A stretch of 50,694 bases of DNA from Oscillospiraceae bacterium (lineage in GTDB: Bacteria > Bacillota > Clostridia > Oscillospirales > CAG-272). Below the pieces are notes generated by a model. It saw only the letters and a list, made by a program, of their open reading frames with translations. It made no database searches and was not told the origin of the DNA. The stretch spans positions 1 to 50,694 of the forward strand of contig SVSQ01000004.1 in NCBI GenBank assembly GCA_015064245.1. The letters run 5' to 3'. A program made the position numbers and the translations under genes. This document shows, piece by piece, positions 17,929 to 26,572 of the stretch. Position 1 is the first letter of the stretch. Every line of letters begins with the position of its first letter.

Positions 17929-18600
17929 TTAAATGCAGTCTTTTCCTATCAGCCAGCCTATGATGTCGTATTCAAGATAGGCGCGGACGGTGTCGCGGTG
18001 TCCGTAACCGTTCAGAACAGTAAGGGTTGCGTTTGGGTTGTGCTTTACCAGACGCGGGAAAAACTCCGTGTTGCTGTCATAAGCTCTTGCGTCCGAAATA
18101 TCAGAGCCAACGAAAGACCATACGGGCAGAGTTGCTCGGTCTGCAAACCGGCTCATGCGTCTGCCGACCGAGCCGCTAACAGGCGCTATTCTGGCAAAAA
18201 TTTTTTGATTATGACATCCGACCATCCATGCTCCGATTCCGCCCATACTGTGTCCGGTGAGTGAAACGTTATCACGCGCGATGCGGTATTTATCGGAAAT
18301 CTCCTCGATTAAAAGCAGAAGTTCATCGTTCAACTCATCCCAGCCGTGAACGTATTCGGGGGCTTGAGGTATGACGATAAACGCGGGAGCCTTCAGTAAC
18401 TTGTTTTGCACGAATTGAGGAAAGCCCTCGTGACGCGTAAGGGCGTCGGGATCGTCGCCTTTACCGCTTCCGCCGTGAAGGTAAACTATAAGCGGCATAT
18501 TCTCCGTTGCATTTTCGGGAATGTATAACCAATATTTTAAATGCGAATCGCCGCATAACAGAGATTCTTTTGAAAACGTAGCTTCTCTCATTTGTTCCAT
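17929..18600 (-). CDS. Alpha/beta-hydrolase esterase (feruloyl/PHB-esterase-like)
   Basis: A 223-residue protein with the alpha/beta-hydrolase core: oxyanion segment YLHGGSGKGDD, nucleophile Ser118 in GHSMGG, Asp167 in FVGSDIS and His201 in YGHRDT form a full triad. The family acts on esters of plant or storage polymers, or on small acyl esters. There is no signal peptide. It precedes the glycyl radical enzyme gene in the same direction with a 38-bp gap. A weak upstream promoter is possible on the minus strand (TTGTTT 18653-18658, 18-bp spacer, TACTAT 18629-18634), overlapping the terminator of the upstream gene. Confidence 0.8.
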   Translation of the reverse strand: MEQMREATFSKESLLCGDSHLKYWLYIPENATENMPLIVYLHGGSGKGDDPDALTRHEGFPQFVQNKLLKAPAFIVIPQAPEYVHGWDELNDELLLLIEEISDKYRIARDNVSLTGHSMGGIGAWMVGCHNQKIFARIAPVSGSVGRRMSRFADRATLPVWSFVGSDISDARAYDSNTEFFPRLVKHNPNATLTVLNGYGHRDTVRAYLEYDIIGWLIGKDCI

Positions 18601-18650
18601 CCTTTTATATTCTTATGATAAAAAAGCTATAGTAAATTCTCTTTGCGCGC

Positions 18651-18688
18651 TTAAACAAAATCGGCAGGAAAACATAGTTTCTGCCGAA
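18651..18688 (-). terminator. Intrinsic terminator after the M55 peptidase gene
   Basis: A minus-strand stem CGGCAG/CTGCCG with an extended A/T pairing, then a T-rich tract, lies just after the stop at 18704. Confidence 0.7.
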
Positions 18689-18703
18689 GTTGTAATAGGA
18701 TTA

Positions 18704-19528
18704 TTAGTGAGCTTTCTGGAAATCCTCGATGTTATATAGCTTGGTCACGACAACGTGAGCGTCCTCACCGAACTCCGTTTCCATTCCGAGATTCCTTAGC
18801 TTTTTGAATTTCTTTATACCGTCCTCGATGCGGGTGTATCTCGCCTCGAAAACGCAGGGGAATTCGATTTTTTTCAGAGCGGGGGTGAGATCGACGGCTT
18901 TGAGAGTTTCGATATAGAGAGTGTTAAGGAAGATGTCCTCTTCGATGAATTCAGCTTCGTTTCTGTCCTTTCCGTATTTGGAGATCACCTTTGCGGTGTC
19001 AGGCAGAAATTCCTCGATCTGATCCAGCGCTACGTTATCAGAGCATACGAGAAGAGTGGGGAAGCCGTAAGAGCCCGCTATATAGGAATCGTACTCTATC
19101 TCACCGAAGGGCTTTCCGTCAAGCTTATAATACTGTATGCCGACGCTGCTGAAGGTGTGAGCCAGAACTCCGCCGAACGTACCCTCTCTTGCGTGGTAGC
19201 CGAGGAGAATGAGTCCGTCGAAATCGTAGCCATCGCTGAACCAGAATCTTCCGAACTTGTGCTCGGTGTTCGCGCTGATAATATCGGCGCGGGGATCGAT
19301 GGTGGAGTAATCCAGGTTTTTGCTTCCGCCGTGGTTATCCCAGACGACAACCTTTTCCGCGCCGCTGTCATACAGCGCTTTTACTACCGTGTTGATTTCT
19401 TTTACCGCGTTTTCAGCCGCTGTTTTATAATCAAAAGAAGCCGTGAGAGTTTTGTAAGGCTCTCCCACGATTCCGTGGATGCCTTCAAGGTCAACGTTGA
19501 CCAGATACTGTTTTCCTTTTGCGCTCAT
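18704..19528 (-). CDS. M55 family D-aminopeptidase (DppA-like)
   Basis: A 274-residue zinc peptidase. It has the M55 signatures: VDLEG near the N-terminus (Asp and Glu ligands), DNHGG, LGYHAREG and GEIEYD, in the same order as in the D-aminopeptidase DppA, which hydrolyses D-Ala-containing peptides and forms a ring-shaped decamer. The start is ATG 19528, because AAGGAGA (19535-19541) is 6 nt upstream of it and directly abuts the alternative ATG at 19534. It follows leuS by 18 bp and is likely cotranscribed from the T-box promoter, which would put a cytoplasmic peptidase under leucine control. Role may be recycling of peptides or cell-wall D-amino acids. Confidence 0.88.
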   Translation of the reverse strand: MSAKGKQYLVNVDLEGIHGIVGEPYKTLTASFDYKTAAENAVKEINTVVKALYDSGAEKVVVWDNHGGSKNLDYSTIDPRADIISANTEHKFGRFWFSDGYDFDGLILLGYHAREGTFGGVLAHTFSSVGIQYYKLDGKPFGEIEYDSYIAGSYGFPTLLVCSDNVALDQIEEFLPDTAKVISKYGKDRNEAEFIEEDIFLNTLYIETLKAVDLTPALKKIEFPCVFEARYTRIEDGIKKFKKLRNLGMETEFGEDAHVVVTKLYNIEDFQKAH

Positions 19529-19546
19529 GATCATTCTCCTTGTTAT

Positions 19547-21949
19547 TTATTTTACAACGATGTTGACTATCTTTCCGGGTACGAATATCTCTTTAACTAT
19601 TGTCTTTCCGTCGAGGAATGGAGTGAATCTTTCGTCGCTCTTGACAGCCTCGAAAGCACCGTCCTTTGTAACGTCTGCGGGAAGAGTAACGGTGCCTTTC
19701 AGCTTTCCGTTGAACTGAACAGCTATCTCGATAACGCTGTCAACGGTCTTTGCTTCGTCGTATTCGGGCCACTGAGCTACTGCGATGAGTCCATTGTTTC
19801 CGAGGTTGCTCCATATCTCCTCGCAAAGGTGAGGAGCGAAAGGAGAGAGCAGACGGATGAATATCTCCAGCTCGTCCTTTGTAAGGCTGCCCTTAGCCTC
19901 GATCTCGTTGAGAAGAGTCATGAGTTGAGCGATAGCGGTATTGAATTTCAGATCTTCAATGTCGAGAGTGACCTTTTTGACGGTCTTGTGGAATGCGGAT
20001 TCCATGCCGTCAGTAAATCCTGTACCCTTTACCTTTTCGGGCAGGTCTGCGACTCTTTCGAGGAATCTCTTACAGCCCTTGACACTGCTTTCGGACCAGG
20101 GAGCGGCGGATGCGTAGTCGCCCATAAAGAGAATGTAAACTCTAAGAACGTCTGCGCCGTACTGGTCGACCGTGTCGTTAGGGTCAACCACGTTGCCCTT
20201 GGATTTACTCATCTTGTCTCCGTCCGGACCGAGGATAAGTCCCTGGGCGGTACGCTTTGCGTAAGGCTCCGCCGTGGGAACGAGTCCCAGATCGTAGAGG
20301 AATTTATGCCAGAATCTCGAATAGATCATGTGGCGGGTAACGTGCTCCATACCGCCGTTGTACCAGTCAACGGGCATCCAGTACTTCAGCTTTTCGAGAT
20401 CCGCGAACTTTTCGCTGTTGTGGGGATCGATGTAACGGAGGAAGTACCAGGAAGAGCCTGCCCACTGAGGCATGGTGTCCGTTTCGCGCTTTGCGTCGCC
20501 CTTACACTTAGGGCACTTGCAGTTTACAAAGGACTCTATCTTTGCCAGAGGGCTTTCGCCGCCTTCGCCGGGCTCGAAGTTCTGTACTTCGGGGAGACGG
20601 AGAGGAAGCTCCTCGTAGGGCACTGCCACCATTCCGCACTTTTCACAGTGTACGATCGGAATGGGCTCGCCCCAGTATCTCTGACGGTTGAACGCCCAGT
20701 CCTTCATCTTGAACTGAACGCCCGCTTCGCCTATACCCTTTTCTTCGAGATACTGAACCATTCTCTCGATAGAGGAAGCCTTGTCCTTGAAACCGTTGAG
20801 GAAATCGGAGTTGACCATCTCGCCGTCGCCTGCGTAAGCGGCTTCGTCGATGTTTCCGCCCTTGATTACTTCAATTATATCGATTCCGAACTTCTTTGCG
20901 AAGTCGTAGTCTCTGTCGTCGTGAGCGGGAACCGCCATGATCGCGCCTGTTCCGTAGCCCATCATAACGTAGTCGGAGATGTAGATCGGGATCTCTTTTC
21001 CGTTTACGGGATTGATCGCAGAGATGCCGTCGATCTTAACGCCGGTCTTGTCCTTTACGAGCTGAGTTCTTTCAAACTCCGTCTTCTTAGCGCACTCTTC
21101 TTTGTACGCCTCGAGCTCTGCGTAGTTCTTTATGGAAGAAGCGTACTTCTCAAGCAGAGGATGCTCGGGAGCCATTACCATAAACGTAACTCCGAACAGT
21201 GTATCGGGGCGGGTGGTGTATATCTTGAGCTGCTCGTCCGCGCCCTTAAGAGAGAAGTTTACGAAGGCGCCCGTGGACTTACCGATCCAGTTCACCTGCT
21301 GCATTTTGATGTTGGGAAGGTAGTCAACGTCGCTCAGTCCCTGAAGGAGCTTATCTGCGTACTTTGTTATGCGGAGATACCATACGTCCTTGGACTTCTG
21401 AACGATATCGCTGTGGCAGATATCGCATTTACCGCCCTGAGAGTCCTCGTTAGAAAGGACTACCTTACAGCTGGGGCAGTAGTTGACCAGAGCCGTGTCG
21501 CGGAAGACCAGACCGTTTTCGAACATCTTGAGGAAGATCCACTGAGTCCACTTGTAATAGTTCTCGTCCGTGGTATCCACAACTCTTGACCAGTCGAAGG
21601 AAAAACCTACTCTTTTGAGCTGAGAGGAGAATTTCTCGATGTTTTTATCCGTAAGGATCCTTGGGTGAGTGTTGAATTTGATAGCGGAGTTCTCGGTAGG
21701 CAGACCGAAGGCGTCAAATCCTATGGGGAAGAGGACGTTATAGCCCTGCATTCTTCTCTTGCGGCTGATGACCTCAAGTCCCGAATAAGCCTTGATATGA
21801 CCGACGTGCATACCGGATCCCGATGGATAGGGGAACTCTATAAGTCCGTAGAATTTGGGCTTGGAATAGTCGTCGCTTGCTTTGAAAACGCCGTTTTCAT
21901 CCCATGTTTTTTGCCATTTTGCTTCAATGGCGGAAAAATCGTATTTCAT
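19547..21949 (-). CDS. leuS: Leucyl-tRNA synthetase
   Basis: An 800-residue class I synthetase charging tRNA-Leu. The HIGH box is HVGH (48-51) in YPSGSGMHVGHIKAYSGL; the KMSKS loop is at residues 579-583. Zinc-binding Cys pairs are present (CPSCK...CDIC and CEKCG...CKCPKC), as are the CP1 editing domain with TTRPDTLFGVTFMVMAPEHP, and the anticodon-binding helices near the C-terminus. Length matches bacterial LeuS. A T-box leader with terminator lies directly upstream, as expected for a synthetase induced by uncharged tRNA-Leu. First gene of a two-gene unit with the M55 peptidase. Confidence 0.97.
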   Translation of the reverse strand: MKYDFSAIEAKWQKTWDENGVFKASDDYSKPKFYGLIEFPYPSGSGMHVGHIKAYSGLEVISRKRRMQGYNVLFPIGFDAFGLPTENSAIKFNTHPRILTDKNIEKFSSQLKRVGFSFDWSRVVDTTDENYYKWTQWIFLKMFENGLVFRDTALVNYCPSCKVVLSNEDSQGGKCDICHSDIVQKSKDVWYLRITKYADKLLQGLSDVDYLPNIKMQQVNWIGKSTGAFVNFSLKGADEQLKIYTTRPDTLFGVTFMVMAPEHPLLEKYASSIKNYAELEAYKEECAKKTEFERTQLVKDKTGVKIDGISAINPVNGKEIPIYISDYVMMGYGTGAIMAVPAHDDRDYDFAKKFGIDIIEVIKGGNIDEAAYAGDGEMVNSDFLNGFKDKASSIERMVQYLEEKGIGEAGVQFKMKDWAFNRQRYWGEPIPIVHCEKCGMVAVPYEELPLRLPEVQNFEPGEGGESPLAKIESFVNCKCPKCKGDAKRETDTMPQWAGSSWYFLRYIDPHNSEKFADLEKLKYWMPVDWYNGGMEHVTRHMIYSRFWHKFLYDLGLVPTAEPYAKRTAQGLILGPDGDKMSKSKGNVVDPNDTVDQYGADVLRVYILFMGDYASAAPWSESSVKGCKRFLERVADLPEKVKGTGFTDGMESAFHKTVKKVTLDIEDLKFNTAIAQLMTLLNEIEAKGSLTKDELEIFIRLLSPFAPHLCEEIWSNLGNNGLIAVAQWPEYDEAKTVDSVIEIAVQFNGKLKGTVTLPADVTKDGAFEAVKSDERFTPFLDGKTIVKEIFVPGKIVNIVVK

Positions 21950-22003
21950 AATGAAAGATTCCTTTCTGAAGATTAAGTGTATTTGATAAAATTATTTTTT
22001 GAA

Positions 22004-22045
22004 TAAAAAAAGCCTTCATCTCCTTAACGTATAAGAGACGAAAGC
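22004..22045 (-). terminator. T-box attenuator hairpin
   Basis: An 11-bp minus-strand stem (22035-22045 with 22012-22022, including two G-U pairs) is followed by seven U (22004-22010). It is the regulated terminator of the leuS T-box. Confidence 0.9.
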
Positions 22046-22283
22046 AAATAAATGTTTCCGCGGTACCACTCTGACTTGATATATGATCCACTTTGCCGCG
22101 CACCTGAGATACGCGATGCTCTGTAACGGGAGCGCCCGTTCTTCCTACTCGGATACGCGCTCCTTTCGGTCAACTGCTCAAGGGGGAGTTCGGAGTAAGC
22201 CGAGTCTCTGTCTTGCACCGTCCGACAGCTCTCTGGAAGACCGTTATGCCTACGCCTTTGCCCTATCATCGCTTTTAAATATT
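22004..22283 (-). promoter_or_regulatory. T-box leader (tRNA-Leu responsive) of leuS
   Basis: Read on the minus strand, about 280 nt separate the promoter and the attenuator. The T-box element AGTGGTACCGCGG is at 22058-22070 and is followed by a hairpin with a U tract. Upstream there are Stem I-like segments including an AGAGAG bulge motif and GGTGCAAG. Candidate Leu specifier codons CTC lie near 22186-22188 (within GAACTCC) or 22193-22195; I could not fold Stem I to decide. Uncharged tRNA-Leu should stabilise the antiterminator and allow leuS expression. Confidence 0.93.
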
Positions 22284-22289
22284 ATAATT

Positions 22290-22318
22290 ATTATACTATT
22301 TCACCCCGCTTTTGTCAA
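22290..22318 (-). promoter_or_regulatory. Promoter of the leuS T-box transcript
   Basis: Minus-strand TTGACA (22313-22318), 17-bp spacer, TATAAT (22290-22295): both boxes are consensus. Confidence 0.9.
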
Positions 22319-22414
22319 GAGCTTTTTTGTATTTTGTTTTTTATTTACAAATATTTGATTTTATGTGTGATGTGATATATATTGGAGTTTAGCGGGGAAC
22401 GCCCCGCGGCGAAG

Positions 22415-22680
22415 CAGGCACGCGCCTGCAGGCGAATAAATTATTTGTGCACATTAGGAACATAATTCTACACCAAATCTCTGCGAAGATTTCGGTCTTT
22501 TTTCGTAGAAAAAAGTTCCGATGGTGTCGGAAAGAAAGCTTCGAGGAAAACGCTGGATGAAATAGCGCTTTTGTAAAAAAGGCTTTGGTTTATGGGCTTT
22601 TTTGCAAAAGCAACCTTATATTAGCGTTTATTGACACACATCTATGTTCGCACAAATTTAGCAGTGTCACGCATAAATCA
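22415..22680 (+). repeat. Dispersed intergenic repeat, copy A
   Basis: This shares several blocks in the same order with copy B at 25329-25551: an initial CAGGC-N4-GCCTGCAGGC hairpin, an AT-rich AAATTATTT block, a ~45-nt nearly identical core with the small hairpin AAATCT-CTGCGA-AGATTT followed by T6, an AAAGCTTCGAG block, and a terminal ATGTTCGCAC...ATAAATCA block. Copy A has about 80 extra nt before the last block. A G/C hairpin GCGGGG/CCCCGC lies just before it (22392-22407). No protein reading is credible. It occupies most of the 22320-22690 gap. Confidence 0.75.
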
Positions 22681-22691
22681 GTAAAAATTAC

Positions 22692-22720
22692 TTGACAGAA
22701 AAAATATAATATGTTATAAT
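22692..22720 (+). promoter_or_regulatory. Promoter of the duplicated-domain acidic protein gene
   Basis: Consensus TTGACA (22692-22697), 17-bp spacer, TATAAT (22715-22720), giving a leader of about 100 nt. Confidence 0.88.
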
Positions 22721-22828
22721 GATTTATAAATATATACAAATCAGATGAAAATATAGTCATTTTACCAAAATAATAAATCGATTTAGCATATATCACCTTG
22801 CAAAAAGGGCTGAAAGGATACGAAAATT

Positions 22829-24562
22829 ATGGAACTTAATCGTAAAAACGCAATGAAAGCATGGGAAGATCAGTTTGGAAAAACGGTTCAGACTACGGAT
22901 TTTGCGGGACGGAAAATACAAAAGGGCGCATTCGATCAGAAGACCAGTGACTACGGTTGGACGCTTACCTTCATCGTGCCCAAAACCGAGGGCGGCTCGA
23001 TAAAACCTGAAAATATGATCTGCGTTCACGTTAAAACGGCAGAGGAAAAGGGCGACGATTATCCCGCGTTTTTTGCAAATGAAAAGAAATACAACGTCAA
23101 AAACGAGGACGGAGTGATCTCAATAGAAGAGGCGACGGACAGCGAGTCCATCGCAGAACAGCAGGCAAAGATACAGTCCGCTATGGAAAGATGGGAGCAG
23201 TTCTTCGGAGAAGCGGAGAACGCCATCGACTTCTGCGGAAGAAAGATCAAAAAGAGCGAGTACAATACCGAATCGGAGCTTGCGTGGAAGATCGCCCCAT
23301 ACGTCACCTCAAAGCCTACGGAAAATAAGAACGCGTATATCGCAAACGTCGTTTCAGTCGAAGAGGCGCTGGGTAAAACGGCGTTTAAGGCAAACGGAAA
23401 GAACTATACGCTCAATAAGGAGAGCGGCGCGTACTATTTCAAGGCTCTCGAGGCAAAGCCCCAGAAGAAGCCCTTCGAGGTCAGCGACGTTGACGAGGTG
23501 TTTGAAAGAGTGCGTCTCTGCAAGGCGAACTACGAGGAGATCCTCGGCTCAGACGTCTGGATGGACTTTATCATCCTGAAGATCGTTACAGCGTCAGGTG
23601 TTACGTCGGCTACCGCGGCAACTCTGGTAGACAGCATATCCATGCTTCTCAAGGAGCAGATAGGAGAAAGGATCGCCTTCGAGATGTCGGAGCTGGTTCA
23701 GGAAAACGGCGCAAGAGCCATGTACCTTACATACAGATTCTCCTCTCCTCAGAGAGAAGCGCTCGAAAGAATATTCAACGGTTGTATGCTGCTCAATACG
23801 TACGCTCCGCTGTTCTTTACGGAATTTGCTCTTGAAGAGTTCAAAATATATAACTATGCAAACCATTTCGATATCGCGCAGGTCCAGTACCCCATATCGC
23901 TCCTTGCGGAGTGGAATCCCGAGCTAAAGAAGCTTATGACGGCTATATATCAGAGCAATCCCGGATTCTACAAGGACGAAAGTCCGGTAACCCTCTACGT
24001 TTCCGATTTCATCGTTTACAATATCGAGTCTCTTAACGAAATGCATCCCGTGGGAGAGACCGTATATCATACGCCCGTAAAAATGGTAGAACATAATTTC
24101 GTATTTACGGAGCTGAGAGCCAGCATTCAGAACAAGATAATCGGCGAGATCCGCGCCGCGCAGGCTGCTCAAAACGAGGCTGAGGAAGAGGCTGCGGCAA
24201 ACGAAGCGGATCACGACGCGTACGCTCAGGCGGCGCAGGAGAGCTACGAAGAAGAGCCCGTTCAGCAGGCTGAAGAGCCTGTAGTTGAGGAAACTGCAGC
24301 GGAAGAACCGGTAGCAGAGACTGCTGAAGAGCCTGCAGAAACTCTTGCAGAAACTCCTGCAGAAGCGCCTGCGGAAGAAAAGGCTTCAGAGCCCGAAGAG
24401 GAGACTGCCCAAGAGCCTGAGGCTGTTGCCGAGGAAGAGAAGAAGCCTGCAGAGGAAGCTCCCGCGGAAGAGCCTGAAGAAGAGCCTAAGGAATCTGAGA
24501 CACAAGGAGTTCCCGATGACGACGATGAGGACGAGAGCTCGGATCCCATCGAGACGTTCTGA
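22829..24562 (+). CDS. Unknown protein with duplicated N-terminal domain and long acidic tail
   Basis: A 577-residue protein that I do not recognise. Residues ~5-99 and ~115-205 are two copies of one domain: AMKAWEDQFGK...DFAGRKIQK is echoed by AMERWEQFFGE...DFCGRKIKK, and FFANEKKYNV by AFKANGKNYTL. Residues ~215-445 are a globular, mixed helical region without a known motif. Residues ~449-577 are low-complexity, rich in Glu, Ala and Pro, with repeated EEP/AEEP units and an Asp/Glu-rich end (DDDDEDE). There is no signal peptide or membrane segment, so it is cytoplasmic. AAAGGA precedes the ATG. It is followed at 46 bp by the SGNH hydrolase gene and lies between two dispersed repeats. Confidence 0.85.
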   Translation: MELNRKNAMKAWEDQFGKTVQTTDFAGRKIQKGAFDQKTSDYGWTLTFIVPKTEGGSIKPENMICVHVKTAEEKGDDYPAFFANEKKYNVKNEDGVISIEEATDSESIAEQQAKIQSAMERWEQFFGEAENAIDFCGRKIKKSEYNTESELAWKIAPYVTSKPTENKNAYIANVVSVEEALGKTAFKANGKNYTLNKESGAYYFKALEAKPQKKPFEVSDVDEVFERVRLCKANYEEILGSDVWMDFIILKIVTASGVTSATAATLVDSISMLLKEQIGERIAFEMSELVQENGARAMYLTYRFSSPQREALERIFNGCMLLNTYAPLFFTEFALEEFKIYNYANHFDIAQVQYPISLLAEWNPELKKLMTAIYQSNPGFYKDESPVTLYVSDFIVYNIESLNEMHPVGETVYHTPVKMVEHNFVFTELRASIQNKIIGEIRAAQAAQNEAEEEAAANEADHDAYAQAAQESYEEEPVQQAEEPVVEETAAEEPVAETAEEPAETLAETPAEAPAEEKASEPEEETAQEPEAVAEEEKKPAEEAPAEEPEEEPKESETQGVPDDDDEDESSDPIETF

Positions 24563-24608
24563 GAACACAGATCATTAAATCAGTTACAAGAAAGGACCGG
24601 TCATTAAA

Positions 24609-25256
24609 ATGAAAAGAGTATTATTTCAGGGCGATTCCATAACCGACGCGGGACGTTCCCGCGAGCAGGACGCAAACGTCGGAAGAGGCTATCCGCATCT
24701 CGTGAAGGCGGCGCTGAATTTCCGCGAGCCTATGGAATACGATTTCATAAATAAAGGTATCAGCGGAAACAGAGTGGTTGACGTTTACGCCAGAATAAAG
24801 CTTGACATTATAAACCTTGCTCCCGATTTCATGAGCATACTTATAGGCGTAAATGACGTTTGGCACGAGTTCAGCCGCAAGAACGGCGTTGACGCGGATA
24901 AATTCGAAAAGATATATTCAATGATGATCGAGGAGATAAAAGAAGCTCTTCCCGATATCAAGATACTTATTATGGAGCCTTTCGCGCTCAAAGCCAGCGC
25001 AACGGACGCCGTTCTTGAGGACGGAAGCGATAAATACACCGCATTCAGAGCCGAGACTGAAAAGAGAGCAGCGGCTTCCCGCAGAGTTGCGGAGAAGTAC
25101 GGACTTGAGTTCCTGCCGCTCCAGAAGCTGCTGGACGATGCCGCAGCAAAGACCTCGCCTGAGTATTGGCTTGCCGACGGCGTTCATCCCACGGAAGCGG
25201 GACACGCTCTTATTTCGGAACAGTGGATAAAAAAATTCGATGAGATGATGAAATAA
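24609..25256 (+). CDS. SGNH/GDSL-type esterase
   Basis: A 215-residue protein with the GDSL/SGNH blocks: VLFQGDSITDAGR (nucleophile Ser10), GISGNRVVDV, ILIGVNDVW and DGVHPTEAGH with the catalytic Asp and His. The fold and length fit the cytoplasmic SGNH family that deacetylates sugars or small esters. No signal peptide. GAAAGGA lies upstream of the ATG, and the 46-bp gap plus the terminator after the stop suggest a two-gene transcript with the acidic protein. Substrate unknown. Confidence 0.88.
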   Translation: MKRVLFQGDSITDAGRSREQDANVGRGYPHLVKAALNFREPMEYDFINKGISGNRVVDVYARIKLDIINLAPDFMSILIGVNDVWHEFSRKNGVDADKFEKIYSMMIEEIKEALPDIKILIMEPFALKASATDAVLEDGSDKYTAFRAETEKRAAASRRVAEKYGLEFLPLQKLLDDAAAKTSPEYWLADGVHPTEAGHALISEQWIKKFDEMMK

Positions 25257-25260
25257 AATT

Positions 25261-25300
25261 AACTCCTATGGTGGAATTTTTTCTGCCATAGGAGTTTTTT
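25261..25300. terminator. Intrinsic terminator after SGNH hydrolase gene
   Basis: An 11-bp stem AACTCCTATGG/CCATAGGAGTT followed by T6. Confidence 0.9.
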
Positions 25301-25328
25301 GTTGCTCTATAAATTGGTGTTTATCGGG

Positions 25329-25551
25329 CAGGCGAGCGCCTGCAGGCAAACAAATTATTTTGCGAGTTTGGAACTTTAATCTCCTCCATTCGTGCGCATC
25401 TGGAACATAATCCTCCACCAAATCTCTGCGAAGATTTCGGTCTTTTTTCGGAGCAAAGCGGAGGAAAAAGCGCTGACGGTGTCAGCGAGAAAGCTTCGAG
25501 GGGGTGCGCTAGGCGATGTTCGCACTAAACTCACAGCGCACCTATAAATCA
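25329..25551 (+). repeat. Dispersed intergenic repeat, copy B
   Basis: Second, same-orientation copy of the element at 22415-22680. The central core differs from copy A at only about two positions over ~45 nt; the flanking blocks are more divergent. Together with the terminator at 25261-25300 it fills the ~300-bp gap between the SGNH hydrolase and the convergent XRE gene. Confidence 0.75.
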
Positions 25552-25561
25552 AAATTTGGAA

Positions 25562-26416
25562 TTAATTCATTTTACCTATTTCTTCATCCGAATTGAAAGC
25601 GTAATCGGAGATCATTGATGTATCACGTACTATTGTCCATACCTCGTCTTCGGAGAGTAATTCCGCCAGCGTATAAATTGCGTGTGCATATAATGCCTTT
25701 GAAATCAAAAAAACGTATTTCTTGGTTTTCGTCGATCTATCGATATATGATTCATTTATACCAATGTTTTGCAAAAGTCCCAAAGCCACGAATGCATCTT
25801 CTTCGGTAAGATTGCATCCGTTCATAATCTCATCGAAAGTGAATTCTCGATTGCTCGCCTTTGAATTTTCGAAAGCAATCTTGTATTGATAAGAAAAGAC
25901 CTTTTGGAAACTTTCAACGGAAAGGCAACTTAAAATACTGCCGGCGGTGCTTTTTATAATGTTTTCGCTATCGGCAGCTTTGTAATTATTATCAATAAAG
26001 CAGAAATCTCCGGTTGTTACAATAGCTCCCTTTGTGTTCGAAATACATCCGAGCCGACAGCCTTCCGATAGTTTTTGAAATTCATAAGCGAGTTGTTCTT
26101 CTTCAGTGTTTCCTATGTGGGTAAAGCGCATCTTTGTGTTTTGATAGAATAATTCAACCAACTTTTTGTAGCAGAAATCGGGAAATTCATCAGCAGAGAC
26201 AGGTGTAGCGGTTTCCTCTTTTACGATCCCGTAAATATCGTCAAGCGTGATACCTAAAGCTTTTGCGATTTCTGGCAGAAGCATTATATCAGGCATAGAT
26301 ACCTCGGACTCCCATTTTGAAACAGCTTGGTTTGTAACGCCGAGCTTAACGCCAAGCTCCTCCTGCGTGATTCCTAAGGCTTTTCTGTATTTTGCGATGT
26401 TTTTTCCAATGCTCAT
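25562..26416 (-). CDS. XRE-family HTH transcriptional regulator
   Basis: A 284-residue protein. Residues ~5-60 are a Cro/C1-type HTH (NIAKYRKALGITQEELGVKL, VTNQAVSKWESEVSMPDI). The remaining ~220 residues have no enzyme motif I recognise, but FTFDEIMNGCNLTEEDAFVALGLLQ resembles a second, winged-helix-like unit. Start ATG 26416 is fixed by AGGAGG (26425-26430) 8 nt upstream; a longer reading to 26599 would cross the promoter of the divergent operon. It is divergent from the Gfo/Idh operon and could be its regulator, but the operator-like palindromes there look more LacI-like. Confidence 0.87.
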   Translation of the reverse strand: MSIGKNIAKYRKALGITQEELGVKLGVTNQAVSKWESEVSMPDIMLLPEIAKALGITLDDIYGIVKEETATPVSADEFPDFCYKKLVELFYQNTKMRFTHIGNTEEEQLAYEFQKLSEGCRLGCISNTKGAIVTTGDFCFIDNNYKAADSENIIKSTAGSILSCLSVESFQKVFSYQYKIAFENSKASNREFTFDEIMNGCNLTEEDAFVALGLLQNIGINESYIDRSTKTKKYVFLISKALYAHAIYTLAELLSEDEVWTIVRDTSMISDYAFNSDEEIGKMN

Positions 26417-26543
26417 AACATTGACCTCCTGTTTTTTATGGTACTTTAAGTATATCACAATTTGCTTTGTAAAGGAAGATAACATTTGGCGAATCAGTAA
26501 AATAAATTGTTCACAAAAATCTCCAAATAGTTGGATAATTCTA

Positions 26544-26572
26544 TTGACAAACCGCGAGGTTTGCAATATAAT
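26544..26572 (+). promoter_or_regulatory. Promoter of the Gfo/Idh - isomerase operon
   Basis: Consensus TTGACA (26544-26549), 17-bp spacer, TATAAT (26567-26572). The spacer is almost filled by the palindrome CAAACC-GCGA-GGTTTG. Confidence 0.9.

Noticed and set aside
19157-21589. Long plus-strand open frame of about 810 codons opposite leuS and the M55 gene
   Set aside because: It is antisense to leuS and the M55 peptidase gene, both with full family motifs. Its translation is Val/Leu/Ser-biased without any recognisable domain.
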